In this document: positions 49,979 to 59,237 of the stretch, piece after piece
Layout of the letters: every line of letters begins with the position of its first letter
Numbering within the stretch: position 1 is the first letter of the stretch
Assembly (NCBI RefSeq): GCF_900142365.1
Contig: NZ_FRAP01000013.1
Coordinates: forward strand, 1 to 64,000
Direction: 5' to 3'
Length of the DNA stretch: 64,000 nucleotides
Source: Pseudonocardia thermophila
Lineage (GTDB): Bacteria; Actinomycetota; Actinomycetes; Mycobacteriales; Pseudonocardiaceae
Made by a program: the position numbers and the translations under genes
The notes under the pieces: model-generated
What the model was told of the DNA's origin: nothing
The model's input: the letters and a program-made list of their open reading frames with translations, nothing else
Database searches by the model: none

Positions 49979-50875
49979 CTACTGCAGGTTCGCTTCGAGG
50001 TCGAGCCCGATGTCCAGCGCCGTGACGGAGTGGGTGAGCCCACCCACCGCCAGGAAGTCGACCCCGGTCTCGGCGTAGGCACGGGCGACGTCGAGGGTGA
50101 GCCCGCCGGACGACTCCAGCTCGGTCGGCCGGTTCCCCCGCCGCCGCACCGCCTCAGCGGTGTCCTCGACGGTGAAGTTGTCCAGCAGCACCAGCTCGGC
50201 GTCCAGGGCGAGGACCTCGTCGAGCTGGTCCAGCGAGTCCACTTCCACCTCGCACGGCAGGTGCGGCGCCAGCTTGCGGGTGGCGGCCAGCGCGGCCGAG
50301 ACCGACCCGGCCGCGGCCACGTGGTTGTCCTTGATCAGCACCGCGTCGCCGAGCCCGAGCCGGTGGTTGACCCCGCCACCGCAGCGCACCGCGTACTTCT
50401 CCAGCAGCCGCAGCCCGGGCAGCGTCTTGCGGGTGTCACGGATACGGGCGCCGGTGCCGGCGACGGCGTCGACCCACGCGGCCGTCGCCGTCGCCACTCC
50501 GGACAGGTGGCAGAGCAGGTTGAGCGCGGTCCGCTCGGCGGTCAGCAGGCCCCGCACGGGCGCGCGCACGACGAGCGCGGCATCGCCCGCGGCGAGTCGG
50601 TCGCCGTCGCGGCGCTGGGCGAGCACCTGGTAGCCGTCGGCGCCGAGGACCGTGTCGAGCACCTTCCGCGCCGCGGGCAGACCGGCGAGCACGCCCGGCG
50701 CGCGTGCGGCGAAGGTGCCCGTGGCGACGAGGTGGGCCGGCACGGTCGCGGCGGTCGTCGCGTCCGGGCCGTAGCGCAGGTCCTCGTCGAGCGCGGTGTC
50801 GACCACGCGCTGCAGGTCCTCGGGATCGGGCGGGGCGATCGCCTGTTCGTCCGTGGCTCCGGTGGCGGTGCTCAT
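49979..50875 (-). CDS. nadC: Quinolinate phosphoribosyltransferase
   Basis: A 298-residue type II phosphoribosyltransferase making nicotinate mononucleotide from quinolinate. It has DLRYGPDATTAATVPA, AERTALNLLCHLSGVAT, IRDTRKTLPGLRLLEKYAVRCGGGVNHRLGL, LIKDNHVAAAGS, EVEVDSLDQL and a late SGGLTLDVARAYAETGVDFLAVG. ATG overlaps the nadB stop as ATGA. Confidence 0.96.
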   Translation of the reverse strand: MSTATGATDEQAIAPPDPEDLQRVVDTALDEDLRYGPDATTAATVPAHLVATGTFAARAPGVLAGLPAARKVLDTVLGADGYQVLAQRRDGDRLAAGDAALVVRAPVRGLLTAERTALNLLCHLSGVATATAAWVDAVAGTGARIRDTRKTLPGLRLLEKYAVRCGGGVNHRLGLGDAVLIKDNHVAAAGSVSAALAATRKLAPHLPCEVEVDSLDQLDEVLALDAELVLLDNFTVEDTAEAVRRRGNRPTELESSGGLTLDVARAYAETGVDFLAVGGLTHSVTALDIGLDLEANLQ

Positions 50876-52464
50876 GCCGCCCCCACCGCGGACTCCTGCC
50901 GCACCACGGGCTGGTCGGCGTCGTTCAGGACGATCTCGATGCTGTGCGCCTGCCACACGTCGTCACGCTCCGGGAAGTCGGTTCGGATGTGGCTGCCGCG
51001 GCTCTCGGTGCGGGTCCCCGCGGCGGCGAGGACGGCCTGCGCGAGCAGCGTCAGCGCCGCGTCCTCGACGCCTGCCCGATCCAGCGGCACGCCGAGCTCG
51101 GTCGCGGCCTCGATCGCGTCGGACGCGGCGGCCAGGCCTGCGGCGTCGCGCCCGATGCCGGCGGCGTTGCTCATCGCCCGCTGCACGACGGACCGCGGTG
51201 CGGTCCGCATCGCCGGGCTCGGAGCGACGACCGGGGCGGGCGGGGGTAGCTGGGCGAGATCGGCGGCGACGGCGCGGGCCGCCCGGGTGCCCATCACGAG
51301 CCCCTCGAGGAGGCTGTTGGAGGCGAGCCGGTTGGCGCCGTGCAGCCCGGTGCGGGCGACCTCACCGGCCGCGTACAGGCCGGGGACGGCGGTGCGGCCG
51401 GCCAGGTCGGTGACCACGCCGCCGCACGCGTAGTGCGCCGCGGGCGTGACGGGGATGGGTTCGCGGGTCGGGTCGATGCCCGCCGCGCGGCACGCCGCGT
51501 GCACGGTCGGGAAGCGGGTGGCGAACCCGTCCAACCCGCGGGCGTCGAGGTAGACGCACTCGGCCCCGGTCTCGGCGAGCTTGCGGGTGATCGCCGCGGC
51601 GACGACGTCGCGCGGGGCGAGCTCGGCCAGCGGGTGGACGTCGGTCATGAACCGGCGTCCGGCGCGGTCGAGCAGCACCGCGCCCTCACCGCGGACGGCC
51701 TCGGTGACCAGCGGGCGGCGGCCGGTGGCCGGGCCGTCGTAGAGGACGGTCGGGTGGAACTGCACGAACTCCAGGTCGGCCGCGCTCGCGCCGGCGCGCA
51801 GGGCGAGCGCGATCCCGTCGCCGGTGGAGGTCTCCGGGTTCGTGGTGGACGCGTAGAGCTGGCCGTAACCGCCGCTGGCCAGCAGCACCGCGGGGGCGCG
51901 CAGGACACCGGGGCGGCCGTGGTCGTCGAGCACGGCGAGGCCCGCGACCGCGCCGCGCTCGTCGCGCAGCGCGTCGACGGCGACGTGCCCGGTGAGCAGC
52001 GGCAGGCCCGCGCCGACCGAGGTCGCCACGAGGGCGCGCTCGATCTCGGCGCCGGTCGCGTCGCCCCCGGCGTGCACGACGCGGAAGGCGGAGTGCCCGC
52101 CCTCGCGGGTGCGCTCCGGGCGACCGGTGGCGTCGGCGTCGAACGTCGCGCCACGGGCCCGCAGCGCCGCGACCGCGGCCGGTCCGTCAGCCAGGATCGA
52201 CGCGACGGCGGCGGGATCGCACAGCCCGGCGCCCGCGGTGAGGGTGTCGGCGACGTGCGCGTCGACCGAGTCGCCCGGCACGTCACCGAGCACGACCGCG
52301 ACGCCGCCCTGCGCCCAGCGCGTGGAGCCGGAGTCCGCGGCGTCCTTCGTCACGACGACGACGCGCAGGCCCAGCTCGGCGGCCTCCAGCGCCGCGGTGA
52401 GCCCCGCGACGCCGGAGCCGACGACGACGAGATCAGCTTCCGCCGACCATCCCGAGGCGGTCAT
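50872..52464 (-). CDS. nadB: L-aspartate oxidase
   Basis: A 530-residue FAD enzyme oxidising aspartate to iminoaspartate for NadA. It shows ADLVVVGSGVAGLTAALEA, STRWAQGGVAVVLG, the EFVQFHPTVLYDG and LVTEAVRGEGAVL segments, HYACGGVVTDLAGRTAVPGLYAAGE, and the GLHGANRLASNSLLEGLV signature. It lies 28 bases after nadA and overlaps nadC. Confidence 0.97.
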   Translation of the reverse strand: MTASGWSAEADLVVVGSGVAGLTAALEAAELGLRVVVVTKDAADSGSTRWAQGGVAVVLGDVPGDSVDAHVADTLTAGAGLCDPAAVASILADGPAAVAALRARGATFDADATGRPERTREGGHSAFRVVHAGGDATGAEIERALVATSVGAGLPLLTGHVAVDALRDERGAVAGLAVLDDHGRPGVLRAPAVLLASGGYGQLYASTTNPETSTGDGIALALRAGASAADLEFVQFHPTVLYDGPATGRRPLVTEAVRGEGAVLLDRAGRRFMTDVHPLAELAPRDVVAAAITRKLAETGAECVYLDARGLDGFATRFPTVHAACRAAGIDPTREPIPVTPAAHYACGGVVTDLAGRTAVPGLYAAGEVARTGLHGANRLASNSLLEGLVMGTRAARAVAADLAQLPPPAPVVAPSPAMRTAPRSVVQRAMSNAAGIGRDAAGLAAASDAIEAATELGVPLDRAGVEDAALTLLAQAVLAAAGTRTESRGSHIRTDFPERDDVWQAHSIEIVLNDADQPVVRQESAVGAA

Positions 52465-52492
52465 CGCCCCTCCTCTCCGGCCGGACGGCCCG

Positions 52493-53482
52493 TCACTCCC
52501 CGCTCCCGGGCTGCCCGATCTCGATCATCCGCTGCACGGCCGCGCGCCCGCGGGCGGCGAGCTCGGGATCGACGTGCACCTCGTCGCGGCCCTCGCGCAG
52601 CGCGCGCAGCAGCTTCTCGGGAGTGATCATCTTCATGTAGCGGCAGGAGGCCCGCTCGTTGACGGCCCGGAACTCGATCTCCGGGGCGGCCCGGCGCAGC
52701 TGGTGGAGCATGCCCACCTCGGTGGCGACGAGCACCTGCTTGGCCTTGCTGGCACGCGCGGCGTCGACCATCCCGCCGGTGGACAGGATCTTCACCCGGT
52801 CCTCGGGCACCGCGCCCGAGCCGGCCAGGTAGAGCGCCGAGGTGGCGCACCCGCACTCGGGGTGCACGAACAGCTCGGCGTCGGGGTGCTCCTTGGCCTG
52901 CTGGGTGAGCGTCGCGCCGTTGATGCCGGCGTGCACGTGGCACTCCCCGGCCCAGACGTGCATGTTCTCCCGCTTCAGCGTGCGCCGCACGTGCGCGCCG
53001 AGGAACTGGTCGGGCAGGAACAGCACCTCGCGGTCGGCCGGGATCGAGGCCACCACGTCGATCGCGTTGGACGACGTGCAGCAGATGTCGGTCTCCGCCT
53101 TGATCGCCGCCGTCGTGTTCACGTAGGAGACGACGACCGCGCCGGGGTGCTCGGCCTTCCAGGCGCGCAGCTGGTCGACGGTGATCGAGTCGGCCAGCGA
53201 GCACCCGGCCGCGGCGTCCGGGATGAGGACGGTCTTGTCCGGGGCGAGGATCTTGGCAGTCTCGGCCATGAAGTGCACGCCGCAGAACACGATCGTCGAC
53301 GCCGACGAGGCCGCGGCGATCCGGGAGAGGGCCAGCGAGTCGCCCGTGTGGTCGGCGACGTCCTGGATCTCCGGCAGCTGGTAGTTGTGCGCGAGCAGCA
53401 CCGCGTCGCGCCGACGGGCCAGGTCGCGCACCTCCTCGGCCCACGCCTGCAGTCCTTCGGGGGCCGCTGTCATGACCGTCAT
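52493..53482 (-). CDS. nadA: Quinolinate synthase
   Basis: A 329-residue [4Fe-4S] enzyme that condenses iminoaspartate with DHAP. Typical segments are [76 protein letters not shown] and the third cluster cysteine region [14 protein letters not shown] 53482 is chosen for the AGGAGG site 6 bases upstream. A palindrome overlaps the promoter region, and the NrtR-like repressor gene is divergent. Confidence 0.96.
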   Translation of the reverse strand: MTVMTAAPEGLQAWAEEVRDLARRRDAVLLAHNYQLPEIQDVADHTGDSLALSRIAAASSASTIVFCGVHFMAETAKILAPDKTVLIPDAAAGCSLADSITVDQLRAWKAEHPGAVVVSYVNTTAAIKAETDICCTSSNAIDVVASIPADREVLFLPDQFLGAHVRRTLKRENMHVWAGECHVHAGINGATLTQQAKEHPDAELFVHPECGCATSALYLAGSGAVPEDRVKILSTGGMVDAARASKAKQVLVATEVGMLHQLRRAAPEIEFRAVNERASCRYMKMITPEKLLRALREGRDEVHVDPELAARGRAAVQRMIEIGQPGSGE

Positions 53483-53493
53483 CCCGTCCTCCT

Positions 53494-53516
53494 GTTTTCG
53501 ACTATGAGTCGTAAAC
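53494..53516. promoter_or_regulatory. Probable NrtR operator between nadA and nrtR
   Basis: Half-sites GTTTTCGACT and AGTCGTAAAC are separated by ATG; nine of ten positions are symmetric. The site is 11 bases upstream of the nadA ATG and near its ribosome site, so binding could block transcription. NrtR repressors are known to bind such palindromes before nad genes and respond to ADP-ribose; the assignment here is by position. Confidence 0.7.
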
Positions 53517-53613
53517 AGGCCGGATGCTATCAGTGCGACCCCGTCCGGCACACCCTTCTCGTGACCTGCACGACATCCGCCGTTCACCTGGTGCGCACAC
53601 TAGGCTCGTCTGC

Positions 53614-54360
53614 GTGAGCACCACCGCCACCGACCACGAGGTCCTCGCGGCCGTGCTCGCCGTCCGCGACGGCACCCTCTCCACCCTCCTCTGGCAGCGG
53701 GCGCTGCCGCCCGACGCCGGGAAGTGGGCGCTGCCCGGCGGCCGGCTCGGCCCCGACGAGGACGTCGAGCAGTCCGTCCTGCGCCAGCTCGCGGAGAAGG
53801 TCGACGTCCGGGAGGTCACCCACGTCGAGCAGATCGCGGTGTTCTCCCGCCCCGACCGGGTGCCCGGCCCGCGGCGCATGATCGCAACCGCGTTCCTCGG
53901 GCTCGTCCCGTCGGACGTCGATCCCGCGATCCCCGCCGACACGGCGTGGCACCCCCTGTCCGACCTGCCGCCCACGGCGTTCGACCACGCCGCGATCGTC
54001 GAGGCGGCCCGCGAGCGGCTGCGCGCCAAGCTGTCGTACACCAACCTCGGGTTCGCGCTGGCCCCGCGCACGTTCACGATCTCGGCGCTGCGCGATCTCT
54101 ACGTGGCGGCGCTCGGCCACCCGGTCTCGGCGACCAACCTGCAGCGCGTGCTGACCCGCCGCGCGGTGCTCGCTCCGACCGGCGAACTGGCCCCGCCCGG
54201 GCCGTCGGGCGGGCGGCCGGCGGCGCTGTTCCGGTTCGCCGAGCGGTCGCTGCGCGTCACCGACGCGTTCGCGGTGCTGCGCCCGCCCGGGGAGACGCGA
54301 CCGGCGAAGGACTCCGGCGGGAACATGGAGAGCGACGAGCCGCGCGCCGCCGTACCGTAG
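53614..54360 (+). CDS. nrtR: NrtR-type Nudix transcriptional regulator of NAD synthesis
   Basis: A 248-residue protein. The Nudix domain (about 8-140) has WALPGGRLGPDEDVEQSVLRQLAEKV: the box is degenerate (RQLAEK where catalytic Nudix proteins have RExxEE), as expected for NrtR, which binds ADP-ribose without hydrolysing it. A winged-helix domain follows (FTISALRDLYVAALGHPVSATNLQRVLTRR). GTG 53614 lies 7 bases after TAGGCT. It is divergent from nadABC with a palindrome between. Confidence 0.87.
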   Translation: MSTTATDHEVLAAVLAVRDGTLSTLLWQRALPPDAGKWALPGGRLGPDEDVEQSVLRQLAEKVDVREVTHVEQIAVFSRPDRVPGPRRMIATAFLGLVPSDVDPAIPADTAWHPLSDLPPTAFDHAAIVEAARERLRAKLSYTNLGFALAPRTFTISALRDLYVAALGHPVSATNLQRVLTRRAVLAPTGELAPPGPSGGRPAALFRFAERSLRVTDAFAVLRPPGETRPAKDSGGNMESDEPRAAVP

Positions 54361-54364
54361 TGCG

Positions 54365-55036
54365 GTGGCCGAGACCGTTCCGCTGTTCCCGCTGGGAACG
54401 GTGCTGTTGCCGGGGGCGCCGCTGCCGCTGCACATCTTCGAACCGCGCTACCGCCAGCTGACCGTCGACCTGATCACCGGCGCGGTGCCCGACAAGCAGT
54501 TCGGCGTGATCGCGGTGCGCGAGGGCTGCAGCCCCGACGACGTGCCGGACGCGCTGCACCCCGTCGGCTGCACCGCCGAGCTGCGGGAGGTGCGCAGGCT
54601 CCCGGACGGCCGCTACGACATCGTCACCCGTGGCGCGCGCCGCTTCCGGCTGCTCGACATCGACGCGACCAGCAAGCCGTACTTCATGGCCGCCGTCGAG
54701 TTCCTGCCCGACACCGAACCGGACGATCCCGACCACCTGCACGCGCTCGCCGCCTCCGCGCGGGACGCGCACCGGCGCTACTGCGCGACGGCGTGGCACA
54801 AGGACGACTGGGTGGAGCCGACCGACGACATCGACCCGGCCGTCCTCCCCCACCTGCTGGCCGCCGACTGCCTGCTGCCCATGTCCGACCGCCAGGCCCT
54901 GCTCGAGGAGGTCTCCCCCGCCGAGCGGCTGAAGATGGTGCGCCGGTTCCTCGTGCGCGAGACCGGGCTGCTGACGAAGCTGCGCGCGGTCCCCGCCCCG
55001 CTCACCGCGTACGGGGTGGAGCACGGGCACAACTGA
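54365..55036 (+). CDS. LON peptidase substrate-binding domain protein
   Basis: A 223-residue protein with only the Lon N-terminal domain: VPLFPLGTVLLPGAPLPLHIFEPRYRQL, then FGVIAVREG and GCTAELREVRRLPDGRYDIVTRGARRFRLL. The ATPase and protease parts of Lon are absent. Its function is unknown. GTG 54365 lies 6 bases after TACCGT, which itself overlaps the nrtR stop. Confidence 0.88.
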   Translation: MAETVPLFPLGTVLLPGAPLPLHIFEPRYRQLTVDLITGAVPDKQFGVIAVREGCSPDDVPDALHPVGCTAELREVRRLPDGRYDIVTRGARRFRLLDIDATSKPYFMAAVEFLPDTEPDDPDHLHALAASARDAHRRYCATAWHKDDWVEPTDDIDPAVLPHLLAADCLLPMSDRQALLEEVSPAERLKMVRRFLVRETGLLTKLRAVPAPLTAYGVEHGHN

Positions 55037-55069
55037 GCTCGGACCCCGTCGGGTCTCGGTCGCCACGAC

Positions 55070-55533
55070 GGCGAGTCGCGGTTTCCGCGACGGCGAGTCG
55101 TGGCTCTCACCGCAGTGAGTTGCCCATCCAGGCCGGTGAGTTGTCCCGCGCGGATCGGCGAGTTGCCCCTCGCAGCAGGCCGAGTTGTCCCGCGCGGATC
55201 GGCGAGTTGCCCCGCGCAGCAGGGTGAGTTGCCCCGCGCGGGTCGGCGAGTTGCCCCAGGCGGGTCAGCGAGGGTCACGGGTGAGCGTCGTGGCCCGTCC
55301 CGCTCGAGCGACTCACGGCCCCGGCCAGGAGAACTCGCCGGCCCCGTTGGGACAACTCGCCCTCCCCGTGCGGGGAATTCGCCCTGCCGCGCGGGGCAAC
55401 TCGCCCTGCCGCGCGGGGCAACTCGCCCTGCCGCGCGGGGCAACTCGCGTCGCCGGAACCGCACCTCGGCGGCCCGTGCCGCGACCCGCCGTCACGCGAA
55501 CCCCGACCCGCCGTCGTGAAACCGCGACTCGCG
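55070..55533. repeat. 464-bp mirrored repeat element with terminal inverted repeats
   Basis: Ends GCGAGTCGCGGTTTC (55071-55085) and GAAACCGCGACTCGC (55518-55532) are perfect reverse complements, and the similarity extends inward. Inside, about seven forward units with GAGTTGCCC or GAGTTGTCC (period about 21-22) are followed by about six inverted units with GGGCAACTCGCCCTGCCGCG. The three last inverted units are nearly identical. It occupies the whole gap between the convergent LON-domain and PemK-like genes; no coding frame is credible. Confidence 0.85.
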
Positions 55534-55536
55534 GGC

Positions 55537-56037
55537 TCAGGTCCAGCCGTACCTCTCCCGCAGGATCCTCGCCACCCGGTCGAACCGATCCCGCGGCAGC
55601 ACGGCGCCCTCCCGGCGGATGCCGCGTTCGGCGACCTCCAGCACCCGGTCGAGCCGGACGAACGACTCCCGGCCCTGCCGGTCCCACGCACCGGTGCCGA
55701 CCGAGACCCAGTCGCGGTCGTCAGCCCGGTCCCGCTGGCTCGACAGCATGAGGCCGAGCAGCGTCCCCGACCCGTCCCGCCCGACGACGAGGAGCGGGCG
55801 GTCCTTGCCACGCCCGTCGCCCTCCTCGTACGGCACCCACGCCCACACGATCTCGCCCGGATCGGCGGCGCCGTCGAGATCCGGCTGGTAGACGATCTGC
55901 CGGGCCCGCGCACGGGTCGGGGCGCTGCACACGCCTCCAGCGGCGGGCGCTCGGGACGACGACCGTGTCGACTGCGCCCACGCGCGAGCGGCGCGGGAGA
56001 GGAACGGGACGACGGTCCTGCGCAGGATGCCCGTCAT
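55537..56037 (-). CDS. PemK/MazF-like toxin family protein, no adjacent antitoxin
   Basis: A 166-residue protein. Residues about 45-160 form a PemK/MazF-type barrel: IVYQPDLDGAADPGEIVWAWVPYEE, GKDRPLLVVGRDGSGTLLGLMLSS, and SFVRLDRVLEVAERGIRREGAVL. The first 45 residues are basic with a weak hydrophobic stretch. MazF-type toxins are mRNA endonucleases, but this actinobacterial subgroup is usually found alone and its activity is unproven. No small antitoxin frame lies next to it. Confidence 0.75.
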   Translation of the reverse strand: MTGILRRTVVPFLSRAARAWAQSTRSSSRAPAAGGVCSAPTRARARQIVYQPDLDGAADPGEIVWAWVPYEEGDGRGKDRPLLVVGRDGSGTLLGLMLSSQRDRADDRDWVSVGTGAWDRQGRESFVRLDRVLEVAERGIRREGAVLPRDRFDRVARILRERYGWT

Positions 56038-56050
56038 CGTCGCACCGGGA

Positions 56051-56998
56051 TCAGCGCAGCCACGTCACCGACCGGCGGTGCGGCACGTATCCCACCCGTT
56101 CGTAGACACCGAGCGCCCCTGTGGCGTTCTGACTGTCGACGGTGAGCACCGACGTGGCGAACCCGGCGGCTTGCGCCGACTGCAGCACGTGCGTCAGCAG
56201 CGCCCGGGCCAGGCCCCGGCCGCGCCACGCCGGCAGCGTGCCGACGGTCCCCACGTACAGTTCTCGCCCCGGCCCGGGCGACGGGTACTCGTAGCCGAGG
56301 ACGTACGCGACGATCTCCCCGTCGGCGCAGGCCACTGCCGAGTGCGCCGGGCGGAACGCCGCCGCCCCGGTGCGCATGGCCCGCCACGTGTCGGCGCCGA
56401 CGGCGGCCGAGCCCCAGTGATCGGCGAACGCCGCGTTGTGCGCGGCGCGCAGCGGCTCGTCCCAGCGGCCGTGGTCGTAGCCGGGACCGAGCGCGACGAT
56501 CTCCACACCCGCCGGCGCCGGTGCCGGGGCGAGCGGGCGGGCGAGGTCGAGCCGCAGGTCCGACCACCACCGCGCGGGCCGCATGCCCGCCGCGGCGCAG
56601 ACCGCGGCCGCCCCGGCGTCGCGCTCCGGGACTCGCACCATCAGCGCCGCGCCCGCGTCCCCGGCCCGTTCCAGCCCACGGCGCAGGAGCGAGGTGCCGA
56701 TGCCGCGCCGCCGCCAGCGCGGGTGCACCACCCCGTGGCTCGCCACGACCGGCCCGACGCCCGCGGCGTCGGCCGGGGGCAGCGTGATCTGGTAGGCGAC
56801 GAGCTCGTCCCCGTCGAGCACGGCGACCGAGTCGGCGGCTAGGTCGAGCGCCGGGTCGGCCAGGTCGTCCCGCAGGTCCTCCTCGGAGAACAGCTCGCCG
56901 GTGTCGTCGACCTCCTCCGCGGCCGCGAACAGCCGGGCCCACGCCGGCACGTCGTCGACGCGCAGCGGGCGCCAGGTCAACAGGGCCGTCGCGACCAT
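56051..56998 (-). CDS. Tandem GNAT acetyltransferase (mycothiol synthase-like)
   Basis: A 315-residue protein with two GNAT folds, as in MshD. The first half has VVHPRWRRRGIGTSLLRRGLERA. The second half has VGTVGTLPAWRGRGLARALLTHVL and TVDSQNATGALGVYERVGY, the catalytically competent copy. MshD acetylates Cys-GlcN-Ins; sequence alone does not prove that substrate here. ATG 56998 lies 7 bases after TACCGT (57006-57011), so it is probably leaderless and separate from the upstream SulP gene. Confidence 0.82.
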   Translation of the reverse strand: MVATALLTWRPLRVDDVPAWARLFAAAEEVDDTGELFSEEDLRDDLADPALDLAADSVAVLDGDELVAYQITLPPADAAGVGPVVASHGVVHPRWRRRGIGTSLLRRGLERAGDAGAALMVRVPERDAGAAAVCAAAGMRPARWWSDLRLDLARPLAPAPAPAGVEIVALGPGYDHGRWDEPLRAAHNAAFADHWGSAAVGADTWRAMRTGAAAFRPAHSAVACADGEIVAYVLGYEYPSPGPGRELYVGTVGTLPAWRGRGLARALLTHVLQSAQAAGFATSVLTVDSQNATGALGVYERVGYVPHRRSVTWLR

Positions 56999-57022
56999 GC
57001 GGGGCACGGTAGAGCCACCGCG

Positions 57023-59086
57023 TCACCGCAGCGACCGGAATTCGTCGTTCTCCAGCACGTGCACCGTCCCGGCGGGGACGTCGAACCACACACCCGTGAG
57101 TTCAGCGGGCACGCCCAGTTCGCGCAGCTGCTCCAGCTGCAGGGCCACGTTGACCATCGAGAGCGCGTCCACCTCGGACCGCCCGGCCCGCAGCGCCGCC
57201 CGCCCGACCGGGTGCCCCTCCCGCAGCGCGGCGAGGCTGCGCCGGGCGGGCTGGAGCCAGCGTTCGAGCGAGCTGTCCGGGGCCGCACCGGTCAGCAGCG
57301 CCTGCATCGCCCCGCAGCCGGAGTGCCCGCACACCGCGATCACCGGGACACCCAGCACGTCCACCGCGTACTCGACGGCCGCCCGCGCCCCGGTGTCCGT
57401 GACGAGGTTGCCGACGTTCTGCACGGTGAACAGGTCCCCCGACGCACCGGCGGTGATCACGTCCGGCACCGCGCGGGCGTCGGAGCAGCCCAACAGCAGG
57501 CCGGCCGGCTCCCGCACCCGCGGCGCGTGGTGGGCGTCGGTGGCCTGCCAGTGGCTCCACGTCGCGAACCGGCCCGCGACGGGCTCGGCGCGGTCCCCGG
57601 GCTCGCTGACCCGCACCCACGCCCCGGTGGCGCGGTGCCGGCGCACCCAGGCGTCGAGGTGGTCGTACGCAGCGTGGTCGAGGTAGTCCACGACGAGATC
57701 GACGTGCACGGGCACCCCGGGGGGAACTCGCGCGAGCACCCGCGCCAGCAGCGGCACGGACAGGAACGACAGCGTGCCGCCGACCACGACCCGGCGCGGC
57801 CCGTCCGGCGGCGTCTCCAGGCGCACCCGCGACCGTGCGGACCGGCGCAGCATGAGCACGCCCGCGGCCGCGAGGCCCGCCCCGACGCCGGCCAGCAGGT
57901 TCACCAGCAGCACCCCACCGAGCGTCACCAGGTAGACGGCCAGTTCGCTGTGCTGACGGGCGGTGCGCACGTCCTCGGGCCGGACGAGCTTCGCGCCGAC
58001 CACGACCAGCAGCCCGGCGAGCGCGGCGAGCGGGACCAGCTCGATCACCGCCACCAGGGCGGCGGCGAACACCGCGACCCACACGCCGTGCAGCACCGTG
58101 GCCGCCCGGGTGCGGGCACCGGCGGCGACGTTGGCCGCGCTGCGGACGATCACCCCGGTGACCGGTAGCCCGCCGAGCAGCCCGGACACGGCGTTGGCGG
58201 CGCCCTGCCCGACCAGCTCGCGGTCCACGTCCGTGCGCAGGCGGGGCTGCATCCGATCCACCGCGACAGCCGACAGCAGGCTCTCGGCGCTCGCGATCAG
58301 CGCCACCGTCAGCACGGCCCCGGCGACGCCCGCCCAGTCACCTCGCGGCAGCAGCGGCGGGGTGATCGACTCCAGCATCCCGCCCGGCAGGTCGACGCGC
58401 TCGAGGGCGGGGAAGAACCCACCGACGGCCGTCGCGAGCACGACCGCGACCAGCGGGGCGGGCACCGCGCGCGGCAGCCCGAGCAGCGGCCAGGCGACGA
58501 CCACGACGATCGTGAGCAGCCCGATGGCCGCCGCCCCGGTCACGTGCGCCACCACCTGCGCCGGCAGCGCCAGCAGGTTCTCGACGACCCCGGCGCGCGG
58601 ACTGCCGCCGAGCACGACGTGCAGCTGCGCCAGCGCGATCGTGATGCCGATGCCGGCGAGCATCCCGTGCACGACGGCTGGCGGCACGGCCTGGGCGAAC
58701 CGGCCCACGCGGGTGACGCCGAACAGGATCTGCAGCAGCCCGGCGCCGACCGTGATCGCGCAGGTCACGCCCCACCCGAAGCGGGTGACCAGCTCCGCGA
58801 CGACCACCGCCAGGCCGGCCGCCGGCCCGCTGACCTGCAGCGGGGAGCCGCCGAGGGCGCCGGCCACCACGCCGCCGACGGCCGCGGCGATCAGGCCGGC
58901 CATGATCGGCGCGCCGGAGGCCAGCGCGATGCCGAGCGACAGCGGCACGGCGACGAGGAAGACGACGAGCGACGCGCCGAGATCGGCGGCCAGATCGGCG
59001 CGCAGGGTGGTCCAGGGGGGTCGGCGGCGCGGCGCGCGGGCGGCGGTCTGCGGCGGGACCGCGGGCGGGTCGGTCGTCAAGATCAC
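57023..59086 (-). CDS. SulP family transporter fused to beta-carbonic anhydrase
   Basis: A 687-residue two-part protein. Residues about 1-420 form a SulP permease (LGASLVVFLVAVPLSLGIALASGAP, GGSPLQVSGPAAGLAV, GLLGGLPVTGVIVRSAANVAAGARTR) and a degenerate STAS-like linker follows to about 500. The C-terminal 190 residues are a beta-carbonic anhydrase with zinc ligands in CSDARAVPD and HSGCGAM. It likely takes up bicarbonate (or sulfate) and interconverts CO2 and bicarbonate at the membrane. GTG 59086 follows GGAG. Confidence 0.9.
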   Translation of the reverse strand: MILTTDPPAVPPQTAARAPRRRPPWTTLRADLAADLGASLVVFLVAVPLSLGIALASGAPIMAGLIAAAVGGVVAGALGGSPLQVSGPAAGLAVVVAELVTRFGWGVTCAITVGAGLLQILFGVTRVGRFAQAVPPAVVHGMLAGIGITIALAQLHVVLGGSPRAGVVENLLALPAQVVAHVTGAAAIGLLTIVVVVAWPLLGLPRAVPAPLVAVVLATAVGGFFPALERVDLPGGMLESITPPLLPRGDWAGVAGAVLTVALIASAESLLSAVAVDRMQPRLRTDVDRELVGQGAANAVSGLLGGLPVTGVIVRSAANVAAGARTRAATVLHGVWVAVFAAALVAVIELVPLAALAGLLVVVGAKLVRPEDVRTARQHSELAVYLVTLGGVLLVNLLAGVGAGLAAAGVLMLRRSARSRVRLETPPDGPRRVVVGGTLSFLSVPLLARVLARVPPGVPVHVDLVVDYLDHAAYDHLDAWVRRHRATGAWVRVSEPGDRAEPVAGRFATWSHWQATDAHHAPRVREPAGLLLGCSDARAVPDVITAGASGDLFTVQNVGNLVTDTGARAAVEYAVDVLGVPVIAVCGHSGCGAMQALLTGAAPDSSLERWLQPARRSLAALREGHPVGRAALRAGRSEVDALSMVNVALQLEQLRELGVPAELTGVWFDVPAGTVHVLENDEFRSLR

Positions 59087-59237
59087 AATGCTCCGAACGG
59101 TTCCACACCGTTCGTCCGTTCCGTCCGCTTCGGCGGTTCTACCCGATCGAGTGGGGGCCGACCCGACCTCCTGGCAAGATCCACACACCGGTGCGTCCAC
59201 CCTCGGTCACCGTCACCTGCCTGTATAGGCTCCGGTC

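Noticed and set aside
55070..55533. CRISPR-like or ordinary tandem repeat
   Set aside because: The units reverse orientation halfway and have no unique spacers of constant length; a mirrored element describes it better.
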